Origin: Rhizobium sp. S152
GTDB lineage: Bacteria > Pseudomonadota > Alphaproteobacteria > Rhizobiales > Rhizobiaceae
Assembly: GCF_030380735.1 (NCBI RefSeq)
Contig: NZ_JAUDRZ010000011.1
Location: 1-64,000 of the forward strand
Reading direction: 5' to 3'
Length of the DNA stretch: 64,000 nucleotides
A program made the position numbers and the translations under genes. The notes under the pieces were generated by a model. The model was not told the DNA's origin, did no database searches, and saw only the letters and a list, made by a program, of their open reading frames with translations. Each line of letters begins with the position of its first letter. Within the stretch, counting starts at the first letter, position 1. Below, piece after piece: positions 48,769 through 56,841 of the stretch.

Positions 48769-49557
48769 ATGTTCATACCGCTGCACGACGCCAACACGCT
48801 GAAGCACATCAAGGTTCAGTGGGTGACGATGGGACTGATCGCGCTCAACGTCGCCATCTGGCTGTTCACCGGCGTGATCGCCGATACCGACATATCGCAG
48901 GCCGCGACCGTGGGGCTCGGCTATATCCCGGCGGTCGCCTTCCATTACGCGACGCTGGAGCCATCCCTCATCCTCGTGCCGGAATCCTGCACCTACGTCA
49001 CCTACGCCTTCCTCCATTCCGGCTTCTGGCACCTCGCCTCCAACATGATCTTCCTCTGGGTCTTCGGCGACAATGTCGAGGATGCGATGGGCCATCTGCG
49101 CTTCCTCGTCTTCTACCTTGCCTGCGCCGCCGCCGGCGCCCTGTTGCATGGGCTGGTCGGCACGACGTCTGAGGCGCCGCTGATCGGTGCGTCCGGCGCC
49201 ATCTCCGGCGTCGTCGCGGCTTATGTCATGCTGCATCCGCGCGTGAAGGTATGGGTTCTGGTCTTCATGCGCGTGCCGCTTCCCTTGCCGGCTTTCGTGC
49301 CGCTGCTCTTATGGATCGGCCAGCAATTCGCCATGCTGGTGCTCGATCCTGATGGCGGCGTCTCCTGGGGTGCGCATGTCGGCGGCATCATGGCTGGCGC
49401 GCTGCTGGTGCTGGTGATGCGCCGCCGCGGCGTCCCGCTTTTCGACCGCGAGGTCGTCACCCCCAAGGCCGTGCGCGACCGCGCCATCCCCAATCCCGCC
49501 ATGGCCACGGCGCCCGGCCAGCAGCCGCGCGCCCGCCTGCCATGGGACAAGCCATAG
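48769..49557 (+). CDS. Rhomboid family intramembrane serine protease
   Basis: A 262-aa protein with six or seven membrane helices. The catalytic serine is in GASGAISGVVAAYV (GxSG motif, near residue 142) and the catalytic histidine in SWGAHVGGIMAG (near 200). The L1 loop with the WHLASNMIFLWVFGDNVED motif is also clear. It cleaves membrane proteins within the bilayer; the substrate is unknown. It is followed on the same strand by etfBA after 171 bases that carry a regulatory palindrome. Confidence 0.92.
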   Translation: MFIPLHDANTLKHIKVQWVTMGLIALNVAIWLFTGVIADTDISQAATVGLGYIPAVAFHYATLEPSLILVPESCTYVTYAFLHSGFWHLASNMIFLWVFGDNVEDAMGHLRFLVFYLACAAAGALLHGLVGTTSEAPLIGASGAISGVVAAYVMLHPRVKVWVLVFMRVPLPLPAFVPLLLWIGQQFAMLVLDPDGGVSWGAHVGGIMAGALLVLVMRRRGVPLFDREVVTPKAVRDRAIPNPAMATAPGQQPRARLPWDKP

Positions 49558-49565
49558 CAGCAATA

Positions 49566-49581
49566 TTGACGTTCACGTAAA
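49566..49581 (+). promoter_or_regulatory. LiuR-like palindrome upstream of etfBA
   Basis: TTGACGTTCACGTAAA, followed by CGTAA, resembles the TTTACGTTTACGTAAA-type site of the MerR-family regulator LiuR, which controls branched-chain amino-acid and fatty-acid oxidation in proteobacteria. It lies about 148 bases before the etfB ATG. Match by eye only; the regulator is not in this window. Confidence 0.55.
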
Positions 49582-49728
49582 CGTAATATATTTCAGGACG
49601 CAATGCGCCTGTTTGCGTCATGGAAGCGTTGTGTTTGGAGGAAAAACGCGTATCCATGTCGCCATTCGACAATCGGAGCAGCGCCGAAACGCGCATTTTC
49701 TTGGCGAAAGAGTTGAAGGAAGGACCCC

Positions 49729-50475
49729 ATGAAGATTCTCGTCCCCGTGAAGCGGGTGGTTGACTACAACGTGAAGATCCGCGTGAAGCCGGATGGCACG
49801 GGTGTCGAGCTTGCGAATGTGAAGATGTCGATGAACCCCTTCGACGAAATCTCCGTGGAAGAAGCGCTGCGGCTGAAGGAAGCCGGCAAGGCTGAGGAAG
49901 TGATCGTCGTCTCGATCGGCCCGGCCAAGGCCGAGGAAACGCTGCGCACCGCGCTTGCCATCGGCGCCGACCGCGCCATTCTCGTCGAGACCGACGACCA
50001 GGTCGAGCCGCTCGCCGTCGCCAAGATCCTGAAGGGCGTCGTCGATGCCGAACAGCCGGGTCTCGTCATCGTCGGCAAGCAGGCGATCGACGACGATTCG
50101 AACCAGACCGGCCAGATGCTGGCGGCACTCCTCGGTACCGCGCAGGCGACCTTCGCCTCGAAGATCGAGATCGGCGACGGCAAGGCGACCGTGACCCGCG
50201 AAGTCGACGGCGGCCTGCAGACCATCGAGGTCAAGCTGCCGGCTGTCGTTACGACCGACCTGCGTTTGAACGAGCCGCGCTACGCCTCGCTCCCGAACAT
50301 CATGAAGGCCAAGAAGAAGCCGCTCGACAAGAAGGCGCCTGCCGATTTCGGCGTTTCCACCGCGCCGAAGCTCAAGGTCCTGAAGACCGAGGAGCCCTCC
50401 GGCCGCAAGGCGGGCGTCAAGGTCGCATCGGTCTCAGAGCTCGTCGAAAAGCTCAAGTCCGCTGGCGTCCTCTAA
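49729..50475 (+). CDS. etfB: Electron transfer flavoprotein beta subunit
   Basis: AMP-binding subunit of ETF, which carries electrons from acyl-CoA dehydrogenases to ETF-ubiquinone oxidoreductase. The 248-aa protein starts [19 protein letters not shown] and contains the family segment [20 protein letters not shown] (near 105-125) and the C-terminal [29 protein letters not shown] precedes the ATG. It is followed after 23 bases by etfA; they encode a heterodimer. Confidence 0.97.
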   Translation: MKILVPVKRVVDYNVKIRVKPDGTGVELANVKMSMNPFDEISVEEALRLKEAGKAEEVIVVSIGPAKAEETLRTALAIGADRAILVETDDQVEPLAVAKILKGVVDAEQPGLVIVGKQAIDDDSNQTGQMLAALLGTAQATFASKIEIGDGKATVTREVDGGLQTIEVKLPAVVTTDLRLNEPRYASLPNIMKAKKKPLDKKAPADFGVSTAPKLKVLKTEEPSGRKAGVKVASVSELVEKLKSAGVL

Positions 50476-50498
50476 GATCTGGAAAGGGAGATTACACC

Positions 50499-51428
50499 AT
50501 GGCCATTCTTCTTCTGGCTGATCACGACAATGCAAGCCTTTCCGACCAGACCGCCAAGACGCTGACGGCCGCAAGCCAGATCGGCGGCGACGTGCATGTT
50601 CTGGTAGCCGGCAAGGGCGCCAAGCCCGCAGCCGAAGCCGCCGCAAAGCTGTCGGGCGTCTCCAAGGTCCTGCTCGCTGAAAGCGACGAGCTCGCCAACA
50701 ATCTGGCCGAGCCGCTGGCCGACCTGATCGTCTCGCTGGCAGCCAGCTACGACACCATCATCTCGGCGGCCACCTCGGTCGGCAAGAACGTGCTGCCGCG
50801 CGTTGCAGCCCTTCTCGACGTCGCTCAGGTCTCGGAAATCATTGAGGTCGTCTCTTCTGACACCTTCAAGCGCCCGATCTATGCCGGCAACGCCATTCAG
50901 ACGGTGCAGTCGACCGACGCCAAGAAGGTCGTCACCGTGCGCACCGCCTCCTTCGCGGCGACCGCCGAAGGCGGTTCGGCTGCCGTCGAGGCGATCCCCG
51001 CCGTATCGGATCCCGGCCTTTCGACCTTCGTCAAGGATGCGCTGTCGGCCTCCGACCGTCCGGAGCTGACGTCGGCCAAGATCATCATCTCCGGCGGCCG
51101 CGCGCTCGGGTCGGCGGAAAAATTCCAGGAAGTCGTCCTTCCGGTTGCTGACAAGCTCGGTGCCGCAGTGGGTGCGAGCCGTGCGGCGGTCGATGCCGGC
51201 TATGCCCCGAACGACTGGCAGGTGGGTCAGACCGGCAAGGTGGTCGCCCCCGATCTCTACATCGCCTGCGGCATTTCAGGTGCCATCCAGCACCTCGCCG
51301 GCATGAAGGATTCGAAGGTCATCGTCGCCATCAACAAGGACGAGGAAGCCCCGATCTTCCAGGTCGCCGACTACGGCCTCGTCGCCGATCTCTTCGACGC
51401 GCTGCCGGAATTGCAGAAGGCGCTCTGA
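50499..51428 (+). CDS. etfA: Electron transfer flavoprotein alpha subunit
   Basis: FAD-binding subunit of ETF, 309 aa. The C-terminal FAD domain is complete: [16 protein letters not shown] near 193, [20 protein letters not shown] near 220-240, the [20 protein letters not shown] segment and [16 protein letters not shown] near the end. It pairs with etfB, 23 bases upstream. A tandem palindrome and then a good terminator follow before the hydroxyacyl-CoA dehydrogenase gene. Confidence 0.97.
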   Translation: MAILLLADHDNASLSDQTAKTLTAASQIGGDVHVLVAGKGAKPAAEAAAKLSGVSKVLLAESDELANNLAEPLADLIVSLAASYDTIISAATSVGKNVLPRVAALLDVAQVSEIIEVVSSDTFKRPIYAGNAIQTVQSTDAKKVVTVRTASFAATAEGGSAAVEAIPAVSDPGLSTFVKDALSASDRPELTSAKIIISGGRALGSAEKFQEVVLPVADKLGAAVGASRAAVDAGYAPNDWQVGQTGKVVAPDLYIACGISGAIQHLAGMKDSKVIVAINKDEEAPIFQVADYGLVADLFDALPELQKAL

Positions 51429-51449
51429 TCGCCCCAAACAGTCTTCTTT

Positions 51450-51483
51450 CGCACGTGCGCTCTCTTCTTTTCGCACGTGCGAA
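51450..51483. repeat. Tandem CGCACGTGCG palindromes, 22 bp apart
   Basis: CGCACGTGCG occurs at 51450-51459 and again at 51472-51481, the second within the perfect dyad TTCGCACGTGCGAA (51470-51483). The 22-base spacing is two helical turns, so two protein dimers could bind on one face of the DNA. They lie between the etfA stop and its terminator. Confidence 0.7.
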
Positions 51484-51518
51484 TGACTGGAAAATTATCT
51501 TTTTAGGCGCTACTACTG

Positions 51519-51549
51519 CTGCCGGGCAATGTCTTGCCCGGCAGTTTTG
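51519..51549 (+). terminator. Rho-independent terminator of etfBA
   Basis: CTGCCGGGCAA (51519-51529) and TTGCCCGGCAG (51534-51544) form a perfect 11-bp stem with a TGTC loop, followed by TTTTG. It ends the etfBA transcript about 90 bases past the stop. Confidence 0.92.
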
Positions 51550-51597
51550 TAAGTCATGATGCGGCAGCGCTGCAGCGATTGCCGAAGGGGGTAGGAG

Positions 51598-52476
51598 ATG
51601 AGCGCCTTGAAGACGATCGGTATTATCGGTGCGGGCCAGATGGGCTGCGGCATTGCGCAAGTCTCGGCCGACGCCGGCTACAAGGTTCATATCTACGATC
51701 TCACGCAGGACCGCATCGAGCGCGGCCTCGCCACAATCAACGGCAACCTCGCCCGCCATGTCACCAGCGGCAAGTCCACCGACGAGGAGCGCGCCGCGAC
51801 GCTGGCGCTGATCTCGGGTTCCGCCGACATCAACGACCTTGCGGCTTCCGATCTCGTCATCGAGGCGGCGACCGAGGACGAGAGCGTCAAGCGCAAGATT
51901 TACGCCCAGGTCTGTCCAATCCTGAAGCCCGAGGCCATTCTCGCCACCAACACCTCGTCGCTGTCGATCACCCGACTGGCGTCGGCCACCGACCGCCCGG
52001 AACGCTTCATGGGCATCCACTTCATGAACCCGGTCCCCGTGATGAAGCTGGTGGAGCTTGTGCGCGGCATCGCGACCGAGGAAGGCACCTTCAGCCGCGC
52101 CAAGGAATTCGTGGCTTCGCTCGAAAAGACGGTGACCGTCGCCGAGGATTTCCCCGCCTTCATCGTCAACCGCATCCTGCTGCCGATGATCAACGAGGCG
52201 ATCTACACGCTTTACGAAGGCGTCGGCACCGTCGATGCCATCGACACAGCCATGAAACTCGGCGCCAACCACCCGATGGGCCCGCTGCAGCTCGCCGACT
52301 TCATCGGATTGGACACCTGCCTGTCGATCATGCAGGTGCTCCACGACGGCCTCGCCGACAGCAAGTACCGCCCGTGCCCGCTGCTGGTCAAATACGTCGA
52401 AGCCGGCTGGCTTGGACGCAAGTCGGGGCGTGGGTTTTATGACTACCGCGGCGACGTTCCGGTTCCGACGCGGTAA
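51598..52476 (+). CDS. 3-hydroxybutyryl-CoA dehydrogenase
   Basis: Oxidises 3-hydroxyacyl-CoA, usually hydroxybutyryl-CoA, with NAD(P)+ in fatty-acid and polyhydroxybutyrate metabolism. The 292-aa protein has IGIIGAGQMGCGIAQVSADA at the N-terminus (Rossmann nucleotide motif), the catalytic His segment MGIHFMNPVPVMKLVELVRG near 133-152, and the dimerising C-terminal domain with GANHPMGPLQLADFIGLD. GTAGGAG precedes the ATG. It follows etfBA but after a terminator, so it may have its own promoter. ETF and this enzyme both serve beta-oxidation. Confidence 0.94.
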   Translation: MSALKTIGIIGAGQMGCGIAQVSADAGYKVHIYDLTQDRIERGLATINGNLARHVTSGKSTDEERAATLALISGSADINDLAASDLVIEAATEDESVKRKIYAQVCPILKPEAILATNTSSLSITRLASATDRPERFMGIHFMNPVPVMKLVELVRGIATEEGTFSRAKEFVASLEKTVTVAEDFPAFIVNRILLPMINEAIYTLYEGVGTVDAIDTAMKLGANHPMGPLQLADFIGLDTCLSIMQVLHDGLADSKYRPCPLLVKYVEAGWLGRKSGRGFYDYRGDVPVPTR

Positions 52477-52496
52477 TTTTTGCTCCGAGCGAGCAG

Positions 52497-52675
52497 CCCC
52501 CTCATCCGCCTGCGGGCACCTTCTCCCCGTTGGGGAGAAGAGACTTGTGGCGGGCCGCTCGCCTAACCATCAGCGAAGTTTTCTATCCAAAGGCTTGAGA
52601 AGCGCAAAACGCCGCGCCCAGCCCCTTCTCCCCAGCGGGGAAAAGTGCCGGAGCGTAGCGAGGCGATGAGGGGGC
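52497..52675. repeat. Inverted-repeat element between convergent genes
   Basis: Left arm 52497-52540 and right arm 52625-52675 are imperfect reverse complements built on CCCCCTCATC and CTTCTCCCC(N)GGGGAGAAG hairpins. The 84 bases between them carry no gene. This is a common class of rhizobial intergenic palindrome. It separates the convergent dehydrogenase gene and tlpA and may limit read-through. Confidence 0.82.
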
Positions 52676-52708
52676 CACCGGCGCAAACGTCGCGGCCACC
52701 CCCACAAA

Positions 52709-53371
52709 CTAAATCCCCACAGCCCCCTTGATCAGCGCCTTGGCATCCTCGCTATCCCAGGCCGCCGGCCCGTTCATCGCCGAGATCAGGCACCCCTTGT
52801 CGTCGATCAGCAACGTCACCGGCAAGCCGAACGCCAGCCCCTGCTTCTTCAGACCGTTGAACACCGCGATCGTGTCGTCGCGGTAGAGCTTCAGCGCATC
52901 GACGCCCGTCTCCGCAAGAAACGTCTTCGGCTTCTCGTCGTCGCCGGTGTCGATGTTGACCGGCACCACCTGGAACCTGTCGCTGCCAAGCTCCTTCTCC
53001 AGCGCGTTCAACGCCGGCATTTCCTCGCGGCAGGGCACGCACCAGGTGGCCCAGAGGTTGAACAGCACCGTCTTGCCGGCGAAATTCTCGAGCGTGACGG
53101 GCTTGCCGTCGGCGTCCTTGAAGGCGATCGACGTCATCCGCTGCGGCTGGTCGGTGGCGACCATGGCGGCGACTTCTCCTTTGAGGAGCGGCTTGATGCG
53201 GGTCGCGATGTCCTTGCTGGCCTTGCATTCGCCCGCCGCCATATCGGCGGCGCCATTGCCAGACCCTGTTTCCTTGATGTAAACCGCTGCCGCACCGGCA
53301 ATGATGCCTGCGACGACCGCGATCCCGATCAGTTTCAGGGATGGCAGGCGCAAGGGCGTTCTTGTTGTCAT
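52709..53371 (-). CDS. tlpA: TlpA family thiol:disulfide interchange protein
   Basis: A 220-aa membrane-anchored periplasmic thioredoxin. An N-terminal helix ([20 protein letters not shown], residues about 13-32) anchors it. The CxxC active site is in [17 protein letters not shown] (near 109-125) and the late cis-Pro region in [13 protein letters not shown]. In Bradyrhizobium TlpA reduces the CuA site assembly proteins of cytochrome aa3; a similar role is likely. It is divergent from argH with a 42-base gap, an arrangement seen in other rhizobia. Confidence 0.93.
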   Translation of the reverse strand: MTTRTPLRLPSLKLIGIAVVAGIIAGAAAVYIKETGSGNGAADMAAGECKASKDIATRIKPLLKGEVAAMVATDQPQRMTSIAFKDADGKPVTLENFAGKTVLFNLWATWCVPCREEMPALNALEKELGSDRFQVVPVNIDTGDDEKPKTFLAETGVDALKLYRDDTIAVFNGLKKQGLAFGLPVTLLIDDKGCLISAMNGPAAWDSEDAKALIKGAVGI

Positions 53372-53413
53372 TTCATTCTCCCGGACACGCGTTCTTCAAG
53401 GCAGGCATCTTTC

Positions 53414-54814
53414 ATGGCCGACAGCACGGACACCAAATCCTCCAACCAGATGTGGGGCGGACGTTTCGCTTCCGGCCCAGATGCGATCATGGAGGAGATA
53501 AATGCCTCGATCGGTTTCGACAAGAAGCTGTTTGCGCAGGATATTCGCGGATCGATCGCCCACGCCACCATGCTCGCCCACCAGGGCATCATTTCAACCG
53601 ATGATAAGGACAAGATCGTTGAAGGGCTAAACACGATCCTGTCAGAGATCGAAAGCGGCAATTTCGAATTCTCCCGCAAGCTCGAGGACATTCACATGAA
53701 TGTCGAGGCTCGCCTTGCGACCCTGATCGGCCCTGCCGCCGGCCGCCTGCACACGGCCCGCTCGCGCAACGATCAGGTGGCGCTCGATTTCCGCCTGTGG
53801 GTCAAGGAAGAGCTTGAGAAGACCGAGCAGCTGCTGACCAGCCTGATCGCAGCCTTCCTCGACCGCGCCGAAGAGCATGCCGATACCGTGATGCCCGGCT
53901 TCACGCACCTGCAGACCGCCCAGCCCGTCACCTTCGGCCATCACTGCATGGCCTATGTCGAGATGTTCGGCCGCGACCGCCAGCGCGTGCGCCACGCCAT
54001 CGAGCACTTGGACGAGAGCCCGATCGGCTCCGCGGCGCTTGCCGGCACCGGCTATCCGATCGACCGCCACATGACCGCCAAGGCGCTCGGCTTCCGCGAG
54101 CCGACCCGCAATTCGATCGACACCGTTTCTGACCGCGACTTCGCCATCGAGTTCCTGGCGCTGGCCGCCATCTGCGCCATGCACCTGTCACGTCTGGCAG
54201 AAGAGATCGTCATCTGGTCGACGCCGCAGTTCGGCTTCGTGCGCCTGTCGGACGCCTTCTCCACCGGCTCCTCTATCATGCCGCAGAAGAAGAACCCGGA
54301 TGCCGCCGAACTGGTGCGCGCCAAGACCGGCCGCATCAACGGCTCGCTGATCGCGCTGTTGACGATCATGAAGGGCCTGCCGCTCGCCTATTCCAAGGAC
54401 ATGCAGGAAGACAAGGAACAGGTCTTCGACGCCGCCGAGAGCCTGGAATTGGCCATCGCTGCGATGACCGGCATGGTCCGCGACCTGACGATCAATACCG
54501 AGCGCATGAAGGCGGCTGCCGGCTCCGGCTATTCGACGGCGACCGACCTCGCCGATTGGCTGGTGCGCGAGGCGGGCCTGCCCTTCCGCGACGCCCACCA
54601 TGTGACCGGCCGTGCCGTGGCGCTGGCCGAAAGCAAGGGCTGTGATCTCTCGGACCTGTCGCTCGCCGATTTGCAGGCGATCAATGCCGCGATATCAGAC
54701 AAGGTCTACGACGTCCTGACCGTCGAGGCCTCGGTCGCCAGCCGCAAGAGCTTCGGCGGCACCGCGCCGTCCGAAGTGCGCAAGCAGATCGCGTACTGGC
54801 GCGGGAAGAACTGA
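53414..54814 (+). CDS. argH: Argininosuccinate lyase
   Basis: Cleaves argininosuccinate to arginine and fumarate, the last step of arginine synthesis. The 466-aa protein has [12 protein letters not shown] at the N-terminus, [16 protein letters not shown] near 113 and the superfamily signature [20 protein letters not shown] near 288-307 that holds the catalytic serine loop. It starts the argH-lptM-lysA cluster conserved in alphaproteobacteria. argJ elsewhere in the window works in the same pathway. Confidence 0.97.
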   Translation: MADSTDTKSSNQMWGGRFASGPDAIMEEINASIGFDKKLFAQDIRGSIAHATMLAHQGIISTDDKDKIVEGLNTILSEIESGNFEFSRKLEDIHMNVEARLATLIGPAAGRLHTARSRNDQVALDFRLWVKEELEKTEQLLTSLIAAFLDRAEEHADTVMPGFTHLQTAQPVTFGHHCMAYVEMFGRDRQRVRHAIEHLDESPIGSAALAGTGYPIDRHMTAKALGFREPTRNSIDTVSDRDFAIEFLALAAICAMHLSRLAEEIVIWSTPQFGFVRLSDAFSTGSSIMPQKKNPDAAELVRAKTGRINGSLIALLTIMKGLPLAYSKDMQEDKEQVFDAAESLELAIAAMTGMVRDLTINTERMKAAAGSGYSTATDLADWLVREAGLPFRDAHHVTGRAVALAESKGCDLSDLSLADLQAINAAISDKVYDVLTVEASVASRKSFGGTAPSEVRKQIAYWRGKN

Positions 54815-54871
54815 GCCCGGCGAGATATTTTGTGTATGCCGACAGGCAGGTTTTTGCAGATATCCAGCAAG

Positions 54872-54998
54872 CCCTCTCCCCACCCTCTCCACAAGGGGGA
54901 GGGCTTAAACCAGTTGCATCGCCTCAGCCCGATCGGAACGAGCGGTTGCCCCGAGTCTTCTCCCCCCTTGTGGGGGAGATGCCCGGCAGGGCAGAGAG
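54872..54998. repeat. Inverted-repeat element between argH and lptM
   Basis: Left arm 54872-54903 and right arm 54960-54998 contain the CCCTCTCC / CCCCCTTGTGGGGGAG palindromes. The core matches the repeat at 2287-2441, so both belong to the same family. No gene lies between the arms. Confidence 0.78.
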
Positions 54999-55101
54999 GG
55001 TCCTGAAACAAGTGCGATCGCTCTCCAACAATCAGGGTGCACAAGCGGAATAAACTTCGCTATGAAGGTGTCCATCCGTGCCGCTTCCCAAGAGGAATTC
55101 C

Positions 55102-55296
55102 ATGCAGACCAGCTTGCCGCAGTTCATCCGCCTGACGGTGGTTTTCGCCGTGATCGGCCTTGCCGTTGCCGGATGCGGCCGCAAGGGCGATCTCGATCCG
55201 CCGAGCGCGCAGGCAACGAAGGGTGGCGACGCGTCGAAGCCGACGAAACAGCCGGGCACCGTGGACCGCCCCTTCATCCTCGATCCGCTTCTGTAA
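55102..55296 (+). CDS. lptM: LptM-like (YifL) lipoprotein
   Basis: A 64-aa lipoprotein. The signal peptide MQTSLPQFIRLTVVFAVIGL ends in the lipobox LAVAGC, and the mature protein starts CGRKGDLDPP, the diagnostic head of LptM/YifL. In E. coli LptM helps the LptDE translocon mature. ATG 55102 fits the signal peptide; an in-frame ATG at 55078 adds eight residues. It sits between argH and lysA, as in many proteobacteria, and the lysA GTG follows 12 bases later, so it is probably co-transcribed. Confidence 0.9.
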   Translation: MQTSLPQFIRLTVVFAVIGLAVAGCGRKGDLDPPSAQATKGGDASKPTKQPGTVDRPFILDPLL

Positions 55297-55308
55297 CAGG
55301 TTACTCCA

Positions 55309-56577
55309 GTGAACCATTTCGAGTATCGCGACGGCATCCTCTACGCCGAGAACGTTCCCGTTCCCGAGATCGCCAAGGCCGTCGGCACGCCCTTCTACGT
55401 CTATTCCACGGCAACACTCGAGCGCCACTACAAGGTCTTCTCGCAGGCCTTCAGCGATGTCGATAGCATGGTCTGCTACGCCATGAAGGCCAATTCGAAC
55501 CAGGCCGTATTGAAGACGCTCGGCAACCTCGGCGCCGGCATCGACGTCGTCTCCGAAGGCGAACTACGCCGCGCGCTGGCAGCCGGCATTCCGGCCAATC
55601 GCATCATGTTCTCCGGCGTCGGCAAGACTGCGCATGAGATGGACTATGCGCTCGAAGCCGGCATCTACTGCTTCAACGTCGAATCCGAGCCGGAACTCGA
55701 GATCCTCAACCAGCGTGCCATCAAGGCCGGCAAGAAGGCTCCCGTCTCCTTCCGCATCAATCCCGATGTCGACGCCCGCACGCACGCCAAGATCTCGACC
55801 GGCAAGAAGGAAAACAAGTTCGGCATTTCCTGGGAACGCGCCCGCGCCGTTTACGCCCGTGCCGCCACTCTCGAGGGCATCGAAGCCACCGGCATCGACA
55901 TGCATATCGGCAGCCAGATCACCGAATTGCAGCCCTTCGACGACGCCTTCAAGCTGTTGCGCGAGCTGGTCAGCACGCTGCGCGCCGACGGCCATGACAT
56001 CCATCATGTCGATATCGGCGGCGGCCTCGGCATCCCCTACAAGGAAGACAACAACCCGCCGCCGCTGCCCGACGCCTATGCCGCGATCGTCAAGAACCAG
56101 TTGCGCGAGCTCAACTGCAAGATCGTCATGGAACCCGGCCGCCTGATCGTCGGCAATGCCGGCATCCTGGTGACCGAAGTGCTCTATGTGAAGGACGGCG
56201 GCGAAAAGACCTTCGTCATCGTCGACGGCGCCATGAACGACCTCATCCGCCCGACGCTTTATGAGGCATGGCACGAAATCCGCCCGGTGGTGATCTCGGC
56301 CGCCAACGCGCCGCGCATCAAGGCCGATGTCGTCGGCCCGGTCTGTGAGACCGGCGACTATCTGGCGCTCGACCGCGAGATGGCCATGCCGAAATCCGGC
56401 GATCTGATCGCCGTCAGCTCCGCCGGTGCCTACGGCGCCGTGCAGGCCGGCACCTATAACAGCCGCCTGCTGGTGCCCGAAGTGCTGGTCAAGGGCAGCG
56501 ATTTCCACGTCATTCGTCCGCGCCGGACCTATGAAGAGCTGATCGCGCTCGACAGCGTCCCCGCCTGGCTCGCCTGA
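55309..56577 (+). CDS. lysA: Diaminopimelate decarboxylase
   Basis: PLP enzyme that converts meso-diaminopimelate to lysine, the last step of the pathway begun by lysC in this window. The 422-aa protein starts at GTG 55309. It has the PLP lysine in CYAMKANSNQAVLKTL (near residue 60), the HIGSQI motif near 200, the glycine-rich phosphate site DIGGGLGIPY near 237 and CETGDYLALDREM near 345. It closes the argH-lptM-lysA block; a 10-bp inverted repeat lies just after it. Confidence 0.97.
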   Translation: MNHFEYRDGILYAENVPVPEIAKAVGTPFYVYSTATLERHYKVFSQAFSDVDSMVCYAMKANSNQAVLKTLGNLGAGIDVVSEGELRRALAAGIPANRIMFSGVGKTAHEMDYALEAGIYCFNVESEPELEILNQRAIKAGKKAPVSFRINPDVDARTHAKISTGKKENKFGISWERARAVYARAATLEGIEATGIDMHIGSQITELQPFDDAFKLLRELVSTLRADGHDIHHVDIGGGLGIPYKEDNNPPPLPDAYAAIVKNQLRELNCKIVMEPGRLIVGNAGILVTEVLYVKDGGEKTFVIVDGAMNDLIRPTLYEAWHEIRPVVISAANAPRIKADVVGPVCETGDYLALDREMAMPKSGDLIAVSSAGAYGAVQAGTYNSRLLVPEVLVKGSDFHVIRPRRTYEELIALDSVPAWLA

Positions 56578-56715
56578 ATATAACAATCACTTTTTGGCGA
56601 AGACACGGGAAAAACCGGCATTGACTGGCCCCTGCCCTCGTCTTCGCCACAAAGAATGTTATCTTTCCCGCAGTGCGAATTGCCCCAGCAATCGCCGGAA
56701 GCGCCCTCTGCCTAA

Positions 56716-56815
56716 AGCAATTCCAGGAAAAGTGCGAAGCGGTTTTCCGTCCGGAATTGTTTGAAAACAAACGGATAGAGTTATTCTGCTATTCGAGGGA
56801 AAGCGGAATTGCTCT
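56716..56815. repeat. Dispersed rhizobial palindromic repeat, copy 2
   Basis: Same element as at 48641-48740: AGCAATTCCAGGAAAAGTGC near the left end and GCGGAATTGCTCT at the right, with the internal TTTTCCG hairpin. The two copies differ at scattered positions. It immediately precedes the DUF4175 gene and supports a start codon downstream of it. Confidence 0.88.
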
Positions 56816-56841
56816 GGAAACACCAGATCGCGGAGACCGGA

